This document shows, one piece after another, positions 11,476 through 24,955 of a stretch of 64,000 nt of DNA. Origin of the DNA: Casuarina equisetifolia (taxonomy: Eukaryota; Streptophyta; Magnoliopsida; Fagales; Casuarinaceae); the NCBI GenBank assembly GCA_028551475.1, contig CM052356.1, positions 22,099,884 to 22,163,883 on the forward strand, written 5' to 3'. A program made the position numbers and the translations under genes. Every line of letters starts with the position of its first letter. Positions within the stretch are counted from its first letter, which is position 1. The notes under the pieces were generated by a model. The model was not told the origin of the DNA, did no database searches, and worked only from the letters and a program-made list of their open reading frames with translations.

Positions 11476-12054
11476 AATTTTTTTTTTTTTTTTTTGTGAT
11501 TGTCTCTCTTTAGGTACAGTTTTGTTCTGGTGTAAAATTATATATCAGAAAGTCAATGAAACGTGGATGGAATATTTAGTTGAAAATTCAGGTAAAACAA
11601 ATGAAAATGATTTCAAAAACCAGAAAGTTATCATAAAATTTGACACTGGCTTAAACTCAAGGTCATAACTCCATGTTTTCCCTCTAAAAATCTTGATTCC
11701 TTTTATATGATAATTTCTTTTAAAAAATTAATTACTGCTCTAGGAGCTCATCTAGTGTTTAATATCTCCACCAACTTTCTTCTATGACATACACACACAC
11801 ACATATTAATTCTTGATAAAATTTGACTCACCTCCTTACCATTGTGAATATCCAACCAGGCAAGCTCACAATCGGAGGACAGCACAAAGAAGATAACATT
11901 CTTTTAACTTTTTATTGAAGACAAAATTGAGAATCAAAAACTTATCCCCCTTTTTAAAAAGTGGATGTTCATTTATTGAGTTTAATAAATACATGAAGAA
12001 AAAAGAAAAGCAGGGCATTTCTCTTTATTTTTACTCTCTTGAAAATCAAGAGCT
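11476..12054. other. AAP downstream intergenic, no gene seen
   Basis: AT-rich DNA with a T tract near 11478 and a short CA repeat near 11790. I see no gene. Confidence 0.45.
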
Positions 12055-12520
12055 CAGTTTAAACGAGTTTTTGTGTTTCTTAATGAACTGAGGCTTTAGT
12101 AAATAACGAAACTCAAATAATATAACAAAACAGGATCACCCTCGAGGCCCCTCAAATAAATTAGTGTAAGTATAACTGTTTACTCTTGGCTCTGTTATAT
12201 AAAATCTACAAGCTATATAAGAAGTCAATCCTAATTTTTAGCCACATAAAAATAATTGGAAACATAGAAGACATGCTTTTGTGCTTGCAAAGAAAAGACT
12301 CACATAACGCCAGGAAGGTTACTTTTAGGGGCTCAGTCTACATACGTGGGTAGTGAAGTCTTAATTTCTAGAGAAAACAAAGAAAAGAGAGCAAAAAACG
12401 ACTTCTCAAGCTTCTACTTGCTGGCCAGTTAAGTCTTCTTCAAAGCTGATAATAATATGTTACCAAGTCCACGAAAATGCACTTCGGTCGTTGAATTCGG
12501 TGTCCACGAAACTTCACGGA
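12055..12520 (+). repeat. AAP 5'-flank duplicate, copy 2 (orphan)
   Basis: This aligns with the AAP 5' flank at 7490-7940 but no AAP coding exon follows. A 61-codon frame at 12491-12676 begins in the duplicated flank and has a Ser-rich, unrecognised product, so I do not call it a gene. This is probably what remains of a third AAP unit. Confidence 0.65.
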
Positions 12521-12679
12521 ATGGTGGTCCTGAACAAGGAACGTCGAGAAAGTGGCAATTCTTTTTCTTTTTCTTCCTATTCTTCTTCTGATATTCCTAG
12601 CACTCCACTAGTGATTGAAAATTGTGATATCGCAGGAGAAGACGACTGGCTGATGAACGGAAAAGACAGGAAATAAAAA

Positions 12680-15004
12680 CTAAGAAAAACTAAAAAAAAA
12701 TTAATTTCTAATTGTATTTCTCATCTTATCGACTACATGTGAAGTATCCCATGCATAAATAGACAAAAGATGTGTACCAAAAAAGGAGGATTCTGACAAG
12801 TCCGGCTCTTGGAATTGATACAGGCGATGCAGCAAAGGCTCGTTACTGTTCGGGAGGTGGGGTTGGTGATGATGGCATGGCATCCACTTATGGTGCAGAC
12901 CTGGGGGAAGACCTGGGCTGATCGGGTGATGTGTACGAAGGATTTTTTTCAAATTAACTGTTTGTGTGCTTGTATAGAATATGCTTCAAAGAAAAAGAAA
13001 AAAAAATGTAAAGAAGAAAAGTAAAACAAAGAGAGATACCATTATTTTATTTTATTTTTGTAAAAGGTAAATTATATTAATAAATTTTAAAATATAAATA
13101 CACATGACATATCCTAATATTATAAAAGTTACTATATTTATAAAAAGATAGAAATTGAAAGTCTTCAAATTTCACTCAAAATAATATTTTCTTTGAAGAA
13201 TTTTATATTTCTAAATAAAAAAACTTTTTCACGTTTTACTTCTTTACTTTGACTAAGAGAATAAGAATATCAATTATTTTCTCTTAAAAATATCTTCTAT
13301 TTCGTTCAACAAATAAAGATATTATTATTAAATATGGTATTCTTCATGAATCATATGTATTGTTTTATCCATATTTTTCTCGTCAATATAATTTTCGTTT
13401 GGACTTGATGGATTGCATTAAGAAGCTACGAATTCAATGTAACTTAATTACGAGCATGGACCTTTTATAATGTCCTATTTTGGGTTGATGACCACTACAC
13501 TTTAATAATGCACTTGATGAAACCCTAGACTTAAGCATGGGCTCCTCCATGCCAACATTTATTTAATTTAAACTTTATTATAGTAATTTTATCTTTTAAT
13601 ATGAAACTCTCGTCTTACACACACATCCTTGCATGCTAATATTATTGAACCTAAGGTTATTACATGATGGAATAAAACTCAACATAGATTTTAATACCAT
13701 ATTAAAATGTTAAACATTTCCTTATATAATTGCATTAAAATACATGAAAGAAAAATTGACTCTAAAACCATATGAAAAATTTAAGTCTACCTCTTCTTAA
13801 AAGCTTCATTAAGGAGAAGGATTATCTAAACTTATTAAGCACGTTGCAACTACACCTCAATTTGAGATTCCACCAATACTCCCTTACACTCTTGCTTCAT
13901 AATGATCCAATTGTTGAAATTAGTTTCACACTAGTCCCGCATGTAATGGGCAAAATCCAATTCCAAAAATGTACCAATCCTGCTTGGCAAAGGACTGAGC
14001 TTAAATTGTAAGAAAATGTTGACGCTAATCCCACGCTAGTCCGTGCGATAAAGTCTTTGGCCTTATTAATTAAGGGTTTCCAATTGGTTTTAGGTGGACA
14101 ACTAAGCTCCCAAATTCAACAATAGCTTTTCATGTAAGAAAGGAGTCCTACATATCCCCAAAGGTTTAAGTGGAAAAGTAAAAAATAAAATTGGAACCTC
14201 TAAGGTATTAAGGAAAGATTGAAGTGCCTTCCTTTCCTGGGTCGCTGGGAACCAAAGAGGAATACGAGGACTGGCTTGTCCATTAATCACTGATGACAAG
14301 TTCTGCGCTGGTTATAGAAGGCCACGCGAAGGGCGCATAAAAAGAGAAACATTTTGATTTTTATTTAACAAATATCATCTCAGTGGCATATGCACCCTCT
14401 GGGCAGAACATGTTGGTTGACTGAATGGTCCTAATATAATAATGCCTTCTTCCACTACAGTTTGTCCGGAACACTTGTGGCTTTCCTATGAATGGGAATG
14501 CATTCATCGATTCCTAATATCAAAGAAATGGTCGAAAATGTAAGAATAACCACGAAAGAACTCGGAAAGAAGTGAAAGAACTCTCTTTTCGTAAAAGAAC
14601 TCAACCGAACAAGGATTGGCACTTAAAGAAAAGAAAAAAAAACTCAATATTGAGATTCATGCTAGTACAGAATTCATCAACGCACACCCCTTCACTCAAT
14701 AAATATCAAAAGAACTGATGTAAGTGGGGAGTATCTCGAAAACATTGAATAGCCCTTCAAATTTCCCATGTCATCGTTACTTTACATGCCATTGTGTGTA
14801 TTACTTTCTTGAACATTCTGCAGGCAGAGAAGGGATTGTGTCTTCAACAGATGATTGCTCGCCATCTTCCTCCTACCGTATTTTGAGAGTTGCAGAGCTG
14901 TAGTTCTACTGGAAGAGCACATCCATCTCCCTCCCCAAGAGGAGAAACTTTTGATGCTCGCCAATGTGCCCCGAAAACTATGCTGGACAAATCACCAGAG
15001 GTAT
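12680..15004. other. intergenic with second copy of the AT-rich repeat; auxilin 3' flank
   Basis: Bases 13050-13310 are the second copy of the repeat inserted at 9368-9624. The remainder is AT-rich with short frames only (13772-14011 and 14102-14299 show no domain). About 14780-15004 is probably the 3' untranslated region of the minus-strand auxilin-like gene. Confidence 0.45.
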
Positions 15005-18000
15005 CTAAGAAAGTTCCTCCGCATTGAACTTTTTCCAAGCTTCCTGTTTTGAGTCAGACAAAATGAAGAACGACAACAAGCACATAACTAGCAGCATTAA
15101 TAGTCGTCAAATTCAAATAGGATAAAAAGTATTATAATCTTCTATGTTTTGTCCGACCAAAAATGAATTATTTCAGATCAGATCACATCACATTTGACAT
15201 ATTGCAACCCCAGTATACAGCAACAAGAGAATCATCTCCAGATCATGTCATGACCAATTAAAAGATATTTCCCAATTTTTTGGCTGAGTACGTGGAATCA
15301 AAAGCACCACTATTGGCGATCAAAAACTTGTGGACTGTCATTTAACTACCAAAAACAAACTTCCCTAATTGACATGAAAAAAGGAAGAACAAATTGTAAA
15401 TCAAGAGATGACTGAGATTGATTGTAAACAAGAAAACAATATACACCCTACCTGCTAGCCCTTTTGTTAGCTTAAGAGACAGTTTTATAATCTCTACACA
15501 ACAGAGTATAAACCATCTTAACTCAGACGTTGTACTCACTGAACAAGGACTAAATGATCCGCAATGAAATTGATTTCTATTAGAAATGACAAATAAATTT
15601 GGTTTCAACAAAAAATGACGAATTAGCAATCCAAAAGGAACCACAATTGTTTGAACAATTTTTAATCCTCCCCTGAAACACAAACCATTTAACAAAACTA
15701 AGCACGCATCGGAAAACATACTTTGACATTCAATGAAAACATCATGATTTTGTTCTTGGAAGATATTGAACACAAATATTTGTCACCTGCCATCGAGCAA
15801 CCAAGGTACACACAATATGATGGTGGAATCTTTCCTTTCAAAGACTACGGATAAGACCATCTCAGACATCTGAACCTATGATTAGGGGGTTGAATTACGT
15901 AAGTATTATGGATTCATATATTTGGCATGAATTGCTTTATAAGCATAATTAACTAGAGGGACATCCACGGACAGCAGCAACACTTTCCAATAACAAATTG
16001 CGTCTTGAATTTGGACCTCATTTCTTGGGTCCTACAATTTAAGGAACATCCTTCAGGAGCAAGGAGAAAGATCACACTTTATGTCATAGATTAAGGTAAT
16101 TAGTGTGAAAATATTGGTTGCAAGTTCTAATGCAATAACCAGGATAAGAATGCCATCATTTGCTAATAAGCAAAACACAAAATACACACACACACACACA
16201 TTGATCGAGTAAAATGTTTCCCCATATACTGCTTTACCTAACAATTGTTCAAAGAGATTTCTCCATATTTCCTTTCTTTTTTTTTTTAATCTTTTAACGT
16301 TTGTAAACTGCATTAAGTATCAAAACACATGCATGTTTAGATGAAATTTCATTTACCGAGATCTGGTCTTTCTCTAAAATTTACATAGAATACAAAGGTA
16401 CCTTTAGGATATCAAACACCTTCTCTGCAGTATATTTTTGCTTGAGACTGGCACCTTTCTGTTGAACCTTATCAGGATGGATGCACAACGTTGCCTTTCT
16501 ATAAACCTTTTTAACTGAGGTAGAGGTAATAATGTCTGTCAGTGACACTGGCTGCCAACCACATTCAGGCCAAAGCACCTGTTTATCATTCCAAGGACAA
16601 CAGATTTAGCTATCTACATGAAAAAATTTCTATTTGGCAATTGTAGTTAGCAGTATCAAACGCTGAAGTAGCCTTATTTAGGAGTTAAAGAGGTCACCAT
16701 GACGAAAACAAAAAATAACTGATGATTTGCTCCCAAGAGAATGGGCATTCTGTGCATTGAGAGTCCTCTTTTTCTGAACTTTAATTAAAAAAGGGCTTTT
16801 GACCTAGCCTTCTGAAATACAATTCCACCAAATAAACTTAACATCATAACTTCACCTACAGAAATTTTAATTCTCAGACTTTTTCAGTCCCTAGAATATA
16901 ACTAGGATGTTCAAAACCAACTTGCTAAGTAGTAAACATTACCCACACTATTGCAAGAAAAGCAAGAAGTGAGAAATTAAGCTTTATTAATTTATCTATT
17001 GACTCATTTGACAAGTTAGAACAGAAAAAGGGAATAAAATGTTTAGAAATAGGAACATACATTTTGTAATGATGACAACAAAGCACGCATATTGCCTTCC
17101 CTCCCTGCTGCCCAGTGCTTTACTTCTACATCCACACTCTCAGCAATCCTCTGCACATGAAATGAGTTAAGATACTAAGTAGCCATGCTGTGGAATAAAA
17201 TCATACTGCTGTCCAGGGTAAAAAAGGATCAAAAAAGATAAGAATGTTTGTAAATTAAATGCCACCCCAACCTAAGCCAAAGAACAAAGTGTGAGAAAAT
17301 AAAGAAAAGTGAGAATACCTAAGATGGGATAAAAGAAATAAAAAACTAGTAATTTTGGAATCAGTGTACAAAAGATTATAAGTCAATGCATGAGGATACG
17401 ATCAAATAAAGCAATCTCTTACGTGTCTCTGTTCTTGCTCATTCTGAGTTTGGAGGTCACGCTTGTTCATATCAGCCACTGCTTGTGCCTGAAAATACAA
17501 CCCCGTAAACTGTCAAACCCCAATAGAAAAGGTGTTTATTAAGTATAATCTCAAACTCACTCAACATTAGCTAGAGTCAGCGTTAGTCAGCAAAGGAATA
17601 GGCTATGTTCTGTAAATCTAAAAAACTCCAAGGCCATGTAGCTTAGTCCGGAAGCTCAAAGGCTGGTTAAGTGGACTGCCTATAGATTAACAAATGATAG
17701 TGAATTTTTCTAGATTTGATGGCTAAAGGGAACAGTGAGTAGAATGTTACAAAACCTCACAAGCTTCACATTTTTTCCAACTAGTAATTCAGTAAATGGA
17801 AATTGTTGAACTAATGTTCTAAATAAATAGGGATTAAAGATTGTCGTAATTGTTCCCCTCAGGATCTAATTACTACCTTCTAGCTGTCCTATGTCTTTGC
17901 ACTTGCAAACTCTCCTTCACCTTTATATCAATATAATTTCAAAGTTCATGACATCAAAAAGGGAGAGAAAATAATGCCATCCTTCCAAGAGTATTGAAAG

Positions 18001-20631
18001 TCACACTAAAGAAGGGAAGAAGTAGAGCAATGATAAGAGTGAAAAGCACACACCGCACGCTCCTGGGTCCTTTGATGACGTCCTAATCGGGCTTTTCGTC
18101 TTTCTTCACTTTCCCCTTCAATTTCCTGAAATTCTCCAACTAACGGAGCAGCTTTCACAAGGAAACATCATTAAAGAAACTAGCTTTAGAAGACATATCA
18201 AAGAACAACTACCAGTGGAAATAAGAATCATGTTTCAACAAGAAATACCACCAAAAATTGCAGAAAGGTCATCGACCATAAATGAAGTTGAAGGAGACTT
18301 CTTTATGCCAGCTGAGGTCTCAGAAGGTGTCCTCTTGGGAACTTCAGGACCTTTCTTGTTACGCTGTGCATCAAATATGGGGTCCTAAAAAGTAGGTGAG
18401 AAAGTGAATATGTGATAAGATTGGTCCTAAAAGCTGGCCATAATTGTTGACTCTGTGACTCTTACCAAAGTTGCGGCCCTTGATCTTGGCACACTACTTG
18501 ATCTAGAACCTGTGATGAAAAAGGACTCTAGATCATCTTCACCCTTATGCAGATTGCGACGTGAAGCATCTTCAGCTTCATTATACCTGCTAGATTTTGT
18601 GGCTGAGTTCTTTAACTCTTTTTTGCTAGTTCGGGCATCTGATTGTTTGGCAGAGTTGCTTTGCACCTTTCCCATGGCAAAGTTCTCGAGCTCATCAATT
18701 GAAGACATGTGCGAGCTCTTATCTGCATGAGAAAAACAATATCATAACTAGGAAGGTCAAAAAAGTATGAGAGGATAAAGAAAAAACTTTTTATGGAATC
18801 ATAAGAACCTTTATCAGCATTTGAAACTTGTCTTGGCTTTGGAGGGGGCCTCAATGATGGGATAGCAGTTGATGAAATGTCAGCTTTTGAGCGTCCGGAA
18901 TTATTCAACATACCAAGTTGTTCAAGTTGATCTGAGAAAAGTTCTGAGGAGTTATGTGCTGTGCCTGAAGTTGATTCTAACACTACAAAGGGGTCTTCTG
19001 AAGATGGGAAGGCATGTTTAGTTGAAGAAAGAGGTGATTGCCGAGGCTGATTAGTCCATTTCCTGCCAATTATCCCAGTTAAAGAATTATAAAAAGAGAA
19101 CAGAAAGATCTGTGTACTATATTACTAATGCGAACAGGTCAACAATGTAATAATACTGCACACAGAATTTAGTAACATGCAGTACACATCTTCCTAATGA
19201 GATGCAGGGAAAAAAATCTGAGAAACAAACCTTTAATAAGGTTTATTGAAAGACTAGACATAGATAACTGGTTAAGTAAATAAAAATAGAAAAAAGCAAT
19301 GGTTGGAGTGCTGAATAATTATATCAATACCATTCATGAAAATCATGAAAAAAGCAAGAGCACCAAACGATTGTTACAGCCATTTAACCAACCATCCAAC
19401 ACAAGTTATGTAAACGTGATAAGTACAACCTGAAGCAAAAACCCTGCCTTTTGAATTTCAACGTCAAAAATTTATGTTTAAGATAGGATGTCTCGATTGA
19501 ACTTTTCCTTATTGAAGCTTATCTTGAACCTAGAACTCTTATTCTTTTTCACACATTCTATACAGGTCATTAGTTGCTATGTCGTCCATCTCATAGAAAT
19601 GAGCTCCATCTTACAAGAACATCAAGAACCAGAGAAACAAAATTTTGGAGGTAACATTGGATAACCAAGCTTTAATATGAAAATGGACATTGGACGTTGG
19701 ACGTTGGACGTTGGACATCTTCTCCTCAAGTAATGCTTCTCCATGAAAATGGAGGGAATTTTATTACAGTTATGAACTATCTCCGTCTCATGACAAGAAA
19801 CGTTGGACCCTCAACGAATTTAAGATTTCAAAACAAAAGACAGAGCCACATTTCCCAACATATGGTAAATCAAACTACTTCTCCAAGAACCAAAATCACA
19901 TCATGGCTTAAGGCTAAAACTACTAAAAAATTGGTTTTTGTTATTTTCTTTTTCTTTTAAGTTTTTGTGCTACACTATTGCTGCGAGCATCTGCATTCTA
20001 CAAAACAAATTGAACAAGCTAATCAATAAAATTCTTTTCTAGTATTCACGTACCCATTATTGGCTGGACTGCTTCCACCAAACCCAGGTATCAAATCGTC
20101 GAAATCAGTCACACTATCCACCGATCTATTCCGGCTCGGATTCTTCGGTTTCTCCCCTACTCCACCCAAATTACCGAACAGATCATCAATTGGAGCACTC
20201 TGTTTCTGTGAAACAAAGGACGCAAACACATCGTCACCGTTTGTGGTCGCAGAGTTCTTCAGCCCGGGCATTCCACCAAATAAGTCATCATCAACATAAA
20301 GAGGCGACGACGAAGGCTTCGAGCTCGAACTATTCGAAAATATCGAATCGTAATCAAAGGAATTATCTGATTGCTTCGTAGGCTTATTGGCCCCCCCAAA
20401 CTGGTAATTACTGAAATCATCAAAACCTCCAAAACTCTGCGTTATTGTATCTGAATTCGGGGAAGATCTGGATGAATAGGAGGACGGTATCGGGTTCAGA
20501 CCTGAATCGAATCCAAAATTGATGGATTGAGCATTGCTTGAGCTGCTGGGTTGTTTCGACGCGGCCATTGGAGCCGCTTTTCCTTGCGGTTTCAAGCCGA
20601 ATCGCTCGGTCAGTACGCCAAACTCGTCCAT
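15005..20631 (-). CDS. auxilin-like J-domain protein (clathrin uncoating)
   Basis: Likely a J-domain cochaperone that recruits Hsc70 to clathrin-coated vesicles in the cytosol; the plant relatives I recall are At1g21660 and the At4g12770/At4g12780 auxilin-related proteins. Exons, 5' to 3': 20631-20054, 19062-18809, 18722-18466, 18384-18249, 18151-18054, 17488-17423, 17150-17061, 16578-16402 and 15043-15005. Phases close at 564 residues. The N-terminus [18 protein letters not shown] is the auxilin-related signature. Residues about 30-330 are a low-complexity Ser/Asn/Gly/Phe region with repeated DLFG and FDD motifs typical of clathrin and adaptor binding. A charged helix ([14 protein letters not shown]) precedes the C-terminal J domain, which has [15 protein letters not shown], an intact IHPDK and the terminal [12 protein letters not shown]. 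The small last exon (13 codons) was placed by this conserved ending. Intron pieces of this gene are the source of relics A-E upstream. Confidence 0.9.
19683..19715 (-). repeat. short GGACGTT tandem repeat in auxilin intron 1
   Basis: About four units of TTGGACG/TTGGACA are tandemly repeated in the first intron of the auxilin-like gene. No function is evident. Confidence 0.8.
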
Positions 20632-23098
20632 TTTGGCTTCTGAAAATCAAATTATCGAGACTTGGATTGAAAATGCAAACTAAATTCCAAAGGACAGATG
20701 AGTATCCACAACAAACGGGTCGTGTGCGCAGGCCTATGAGAGCATTTCGAAAGTTGTTGGCTTGAGCTTCGGGAAAAGTTGAATTGCCGGTATTAGTGAT
20801 CCAACCGCAGAGAATCTATCAACTAATTTGTTTCTACGAATTTCCAGAACAGAATGCCAGAGAAAGAATTTGGATGCAAAGGGGCTAGGCGGTATGTAGA
20901 ATTGGATGCCAATGAAAAACGAAGAAAAGAAGATTTGCAGGACAATAATCCGATCAGAGGTATCTCTCCGTGCGTCTTTCTCTGTTCTTTTCCCCTCCGT
21001 GGAAGGTAGTGCAATCTGGGCAAAACGTGGATCCTACTCTATAACGATGGATGGTGCGCCTCAACGTGTCGCACGGCCTCCTCCCGTATGTGTCTCAAAT
21101 GTTGTATACAATTTTCCCATTTATTTTCTTGTCGGTGGAGAATCTTTTCTCTTCCATCTCTCCGTAATTCCAACCCGGAAAAAAACAGCTCCATATAAAA
21201 AGGAAACAACGTACGTAAAAGCTATTTCCCACAATTGGCGAGGGATCCGACTTCCAGTCAGATTCCAAGATTAAAAGCAGTCGCACGTTGGTGATTCTGT
21301 AATGGCCGAACAAAGGTGCCACCCATATTTGGAAGATAGGGGCCTGATTAAGTACGTGCACCAATGGCCATGCAGTAACACTGATGAACGGCAAATCGGA
21401 GCTACAAAAACAAGCAAAAAGTTGGACAATGGTGTTGGCAATGGAGGGGTGGGTTGGGATGAGATGGATTTGGGTGGGATTCCACTTTATATAAGAAGTT
21501 ACATGGTTTGAACCAATGGGCAACAATTTTTTTTTCTTTTTTGAAACAGTAACCTTACTTTACATATTAATGTCAATGAGATTAAATATAATAATTACAT
21601 AGATAAGTATAAAAGATAAAGATATTTTTTTTCAACACATCCTTTGAAAAAAAAAAGAGACTCAAACTTATGCCTGATAGAAAATTTGACTCAAATAAAT
21701 ATAAAAGGGTGAGACTATTGATCAAGATTTGACTTAGATAAATATAAAAGATAAGGTGTAAATTTAACCTTTAAAAAATAAATTAAAAATTTAAATAACC
21801 ATTCAATTTACAATTTAGATTTATATTCTTTTTTTTAAGGAATATAGTGATAATTAAGTTAAATTTTTTGAACCTTGTATGTATTTATAAGCTATCCTAA
21901 AGTGTCTAATAGGAAAAACTATTTTAACCTTACCAGCAATAATGATCTATTTGTCTTGATCACTAATTTGAACACTTTATTCTAACAAAGTAGGATTTTT
22001 GGGTGCTTTTTCATCCATTATTTCTTCTAGCGCTATCGTGCAGTGAGCACATGGCAAGCTGTTCTTTTCAAATTACGAGTGGGTGTGTCCAAGCTGGAGT
22101 CAGCTGTCTTTGCAGGCACCAAACATCATCCACATGAATGATCAAAAGTAAGATGTATGCACAAGAAAATTGGGACCCTAATCCAAGCACAAAGCAAAAC
22201 TGAACATTAGGAAACTCTTCAACAATCATCACAACCCCCACAAATTTGTGGCGTTTTAGAAGCCCCAAGTAACCAAAAATAACAAATACTACGCTATAGA
22301 AGGATTAATACAATATTTTGGCTTATGATCCGATGCCTCCATATGACCTTTAGAATAGAATAGAAGGGTGGTTGTTCAATTGCCTTCATAATTATGACAG
22401 CTGCATCTTAACAATAGTCAGATAGGAAGGACGACAGAAGTGGAGGTGTACCAAATACTTATAAAAATTCAATGCAGATATATGGTTGGCGGACTTCCAT
22501 GGAAGTTTCGACTGCAAAAGCCAGAACCAATATGAAGGCCTGCAGCCTGTGATTTAATATGGGTCCTCATCTTTTTGCATGTACGGCGGGACAGAACCTG
22601 TAACCTCTTCAAAGGCCCAACCCTTTGAAGCTTCCAAATTCTCATGCTTGATTTTCGAGGGATCATACTGAAATTTTAGAAAATCAAGTTGGAAAATCAA
22701 TCTTTGTTACCCAATATCTTTAACTCTCAGTCCTGTTTTGACACGAAAGTGGCCCTAAAGGTTGTTCAATTTGAACACGCAGTAAGATAAACTTTTTTTT
22801 CTTTTTTAAACATGTGGTGCCTCTGCCCGATTCCTAAACCCATTAAAGTATTCACTTTCGGTGCCGTGGACTGCTCCCCCACCGTGAAAGTTGTGAAGAT
22901 GATGTTTGTTATTGTTCACAAAAGTAGATATAATGGCCTTGGTATCTATGTTGGTTGACCTCGTGGTTTGACCCGCGTGCCATTTTGACTAGAGGCAGCC
23001 ACCATTGTTGAGAGTTTGGACTCCAAATCCCGTTCTAAGTTACAAGTACTCCAGCTTGGGGGAATACTAAGTTTTGCAGCAACTAGAGGTTTGAGAAT
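20632..23098. other. divergent intergenic region between auxilin-like and RLK genes
   Basis: Bases 20632-21050 are the probable 5' untranslated region and promoter of the minus-strand auxilin-like gene. Bases 21540-22000 are very AT-rich. About 22800-23098 is the RLK promoter and leader. Open frames here (for example 20906-21274 and 21095-21526) overlap on opposite strands and have no recognisable content. Confidence 0.5.
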
Positions 23099-24955
23099 AT
23101 GGGCAACACCTCGGCCTCATTCTCTTGCTTTTTCTTCCTCTTCTTCCCCATCATTTTGTCGATTGATTCAGCTACTGCTTCGTGTCCCATAGATCTCAGC
23201 TATGTCGAAACTTTCCCATGGAACGCTTCACTCTGTCACTCCCCTGACAAGAAACAGTGCTGCCAGACCCTTCTCAGCATCTTCGGCGTGGGAGTCGCAC
23301 AATATCTCAAGGACACCTCCATGTTCCAACTCCCTGATGCAGCTTCTTCATCTTCTTGCCTTTCCGAGCTCCAAACCAAGCTTGCGGCTTTGTCAATCCA
23401 GCCCTCTGTAGTTCCTTTCTGCTTCGAGAATTCAACGCAATTCGTTGCTAATAAATCAAGTTGTGCTGGAATCACTACAATCCAAGATTGGAATGAAAAG
23501 GTCGGTCCGACAACTTCATTGGATTCATATTGCCGGGGAGACTTGACAGGGCTAACTCGGTGTGGTTCCTGCTATGATGCCGGCTTGAGCGTGGCTTCCC
23601 GGCTAATCACGTTGGCCCCGAACAGCAGCACAAAATGCTTTTACTTCACAGTCCTGTACGCTGCAGCAGTTGTCAACGAGTTAGGCCCAAAGGACACCAG
23701 AACCGCACATTGCATTCTAGCCTTGCCATTGTCTAGCTCAGCGACAGGCGAGTCATCGAAGCATTTGAGCAGAGACACTTTATTAAAGCTGATTGTCGGA
23801 TTATTGGGTGCTGTTGTGGGTGTTCTGCTTGCTGTGGGAATGATCTTACTGTATAGGAAAAGACACGAGAAGGAGAGGAACGAGGCTTCGCATAGAGAAT
23901 ACGTGGGCAGTTTTAGATCTAGTGTGCTACCCAACACAGGTGCAAAATGGTTTCACGTATCGGAGCTTGAGCGCGCCACAAATAGGTTCTCTCAGAAGAA
24001 TCTGATTGGTCAAGGCTCGAATGGGGTTGTGTACAAAGGAACTCTTTCAGATGGCACTATGGTTGCGGTGAAACAATCTCTTGATTTGGATTCGAAAGGG
24101 GATGAAGACTTTTGCTATGAGGTCGAGATCATTAGCAAGATAAGACACAGAAACCTTCTTTCTCTGCGAGGTTGTTGCGTTGCAAGCGATGATACGAAAG
24201 GAAAGAGGAGATTTTTAGTATATGATTTCATGTCAAATGGCAGCCTTAGTGACCATTTGTGTACCTCTGGGGCTGAACTTAGCAGGAAGAGATTAACATG
24301 GCCTCAGCGTAAGAATATAATTCTTGATGTTGCCAAAGGACTTGCTTACCTCCATTATGGTATAAAGCCGGCCATCTATCACCGTGATATAAAGACAACG
24401 AACATACTTCTGGATTCGGAAATGAAGGCTAGAGTGGCAGATTTTGGGTTGGCCAAGCAGAACAACGAAGGCCAGTCCCATCTCACTACAAGGGTTGCAG
24501 GGACGCATGGTTACTTAGCACCTGAGTACGCTCTCTACGGGCAACTAACAGAGAAAAGCGACGTATACAGCTTTGGGATTGTAATTCTTGAAGTTATGAG
24601 CGGAAGGAAAGTGCTGGACGCATCAAATTCCGCAATGGTATTGATTACGGATTGGGCTTGGATGCTTGCAAAATCAGGAAAGGTGGAAGAAATATTTGAA
24701 GAATCCATCAGAGAAGAAGGGCCGAAAGGGATCATGGAGCGATTTGTCCTTGTGGGGATGCTTTGTGCTCATGTCATGGTGGCTTTTAGGCCTACCATAG
24801 CTGAGGCGCTGAGAATGTTAGAGGGTGATATTGATATTCCGAGATTACCAGACAGGCCATTGCCACTAAGTCACGAGTCATTTAGATCTTCCCTGCAGTG
24901 GAGCATGTCAGCGACTGAGAGATCAATGCTCAGCCAAAGCTCAAGCATGGTCTAG
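23099..24955 (+). CDS. SPARK-domain receptor-like protein kinase (At1g11050 type)
   Basis: Single-exon transmembrane receptor kinase, 618 residues. The signal peptide covers about 1-28. The cysteine-rich SPARK extracellular domain covers about 29-210, with Cys-containing CRGDLTGLTRCGSCYDAG and several N-glycosylation sites. The membrane span is about 228-252 (LLKLIVGLLGAVVGVLLAVG), followed by the stop-transfer YRKRHEKER. The Ser/Thr kinase domain covers about 300-570, with glycine loop GQGSNGVVYKG (304-314), catalytic Lys in VAVK (325), HRDIK (428-432, RD kinase), DFGLA (448-452) and APEY (474-477). All catalytic residues are present, so an active kinase is expected. The architecture and intron-less structure match probable receptor-like kinase At1g11050 as I remember it. 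The ligand is unknown. The start is the first ATG ahead of the signal peptide. Confidence 0.93.
   Translation: MGNTSASFSCFFFLFFPIILSIDSATASCPIDLSYVETFPWNASLCHSPDKKQCCQTLLSIFGVGVAQYLKDTSMFQLPDAASSSSCLSELQTKLAALSIQPSVVPFCFENSTQFVANKSSCAGITTIQDWNEKVGPTTSLDSYCRGDLTGLTRCGSCYDAGLSVASRLITLAPNSSTKCFYFTVLYAAAVVNELGPKDTRTAHCILALPLSSSATGESSKHLSRDTLLKLIVGLLGAVVGVLLAVGMILLYRKRHEKERNEASHREYVGSFRSSVLPNTGAKWFHVSELERATNRFSQKNLIGQGSNGVVYKGTLSDGTMVAVKQSLDLDSKGDEDFCYEVEIISKIRHRNLLSLRGCCVASDDTKGKRRFLVYDFMSNGSLSDHLCTSGAELSRKRLTWPQRKNIILDVAKGLAYLHYGIKPAIYHRDIKTTNILLDSEMKARVADFGLAKQNNEGQSHLTTRVAGTHGYLAPEYALYGQLTEKSDVYSFGIVILEVMSGRKVLDASNSAMVLITDWAWMLAKSGKVEEIFEESIREEGPKGIMERFVLVGMLCAHVMVAFRPTIAEALRMLEGDIDIPRLPDRPLPLSHESFRSSLQWSMSATERSMLSQSSSMV

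Noticed and set aside
12491..12950. Possible small genes at 12491-12676 and 12701-13024
   Set aside because: No recognised domain, overlapping frames on opposite strands, and the first one starts within a duplicated AAP flank.
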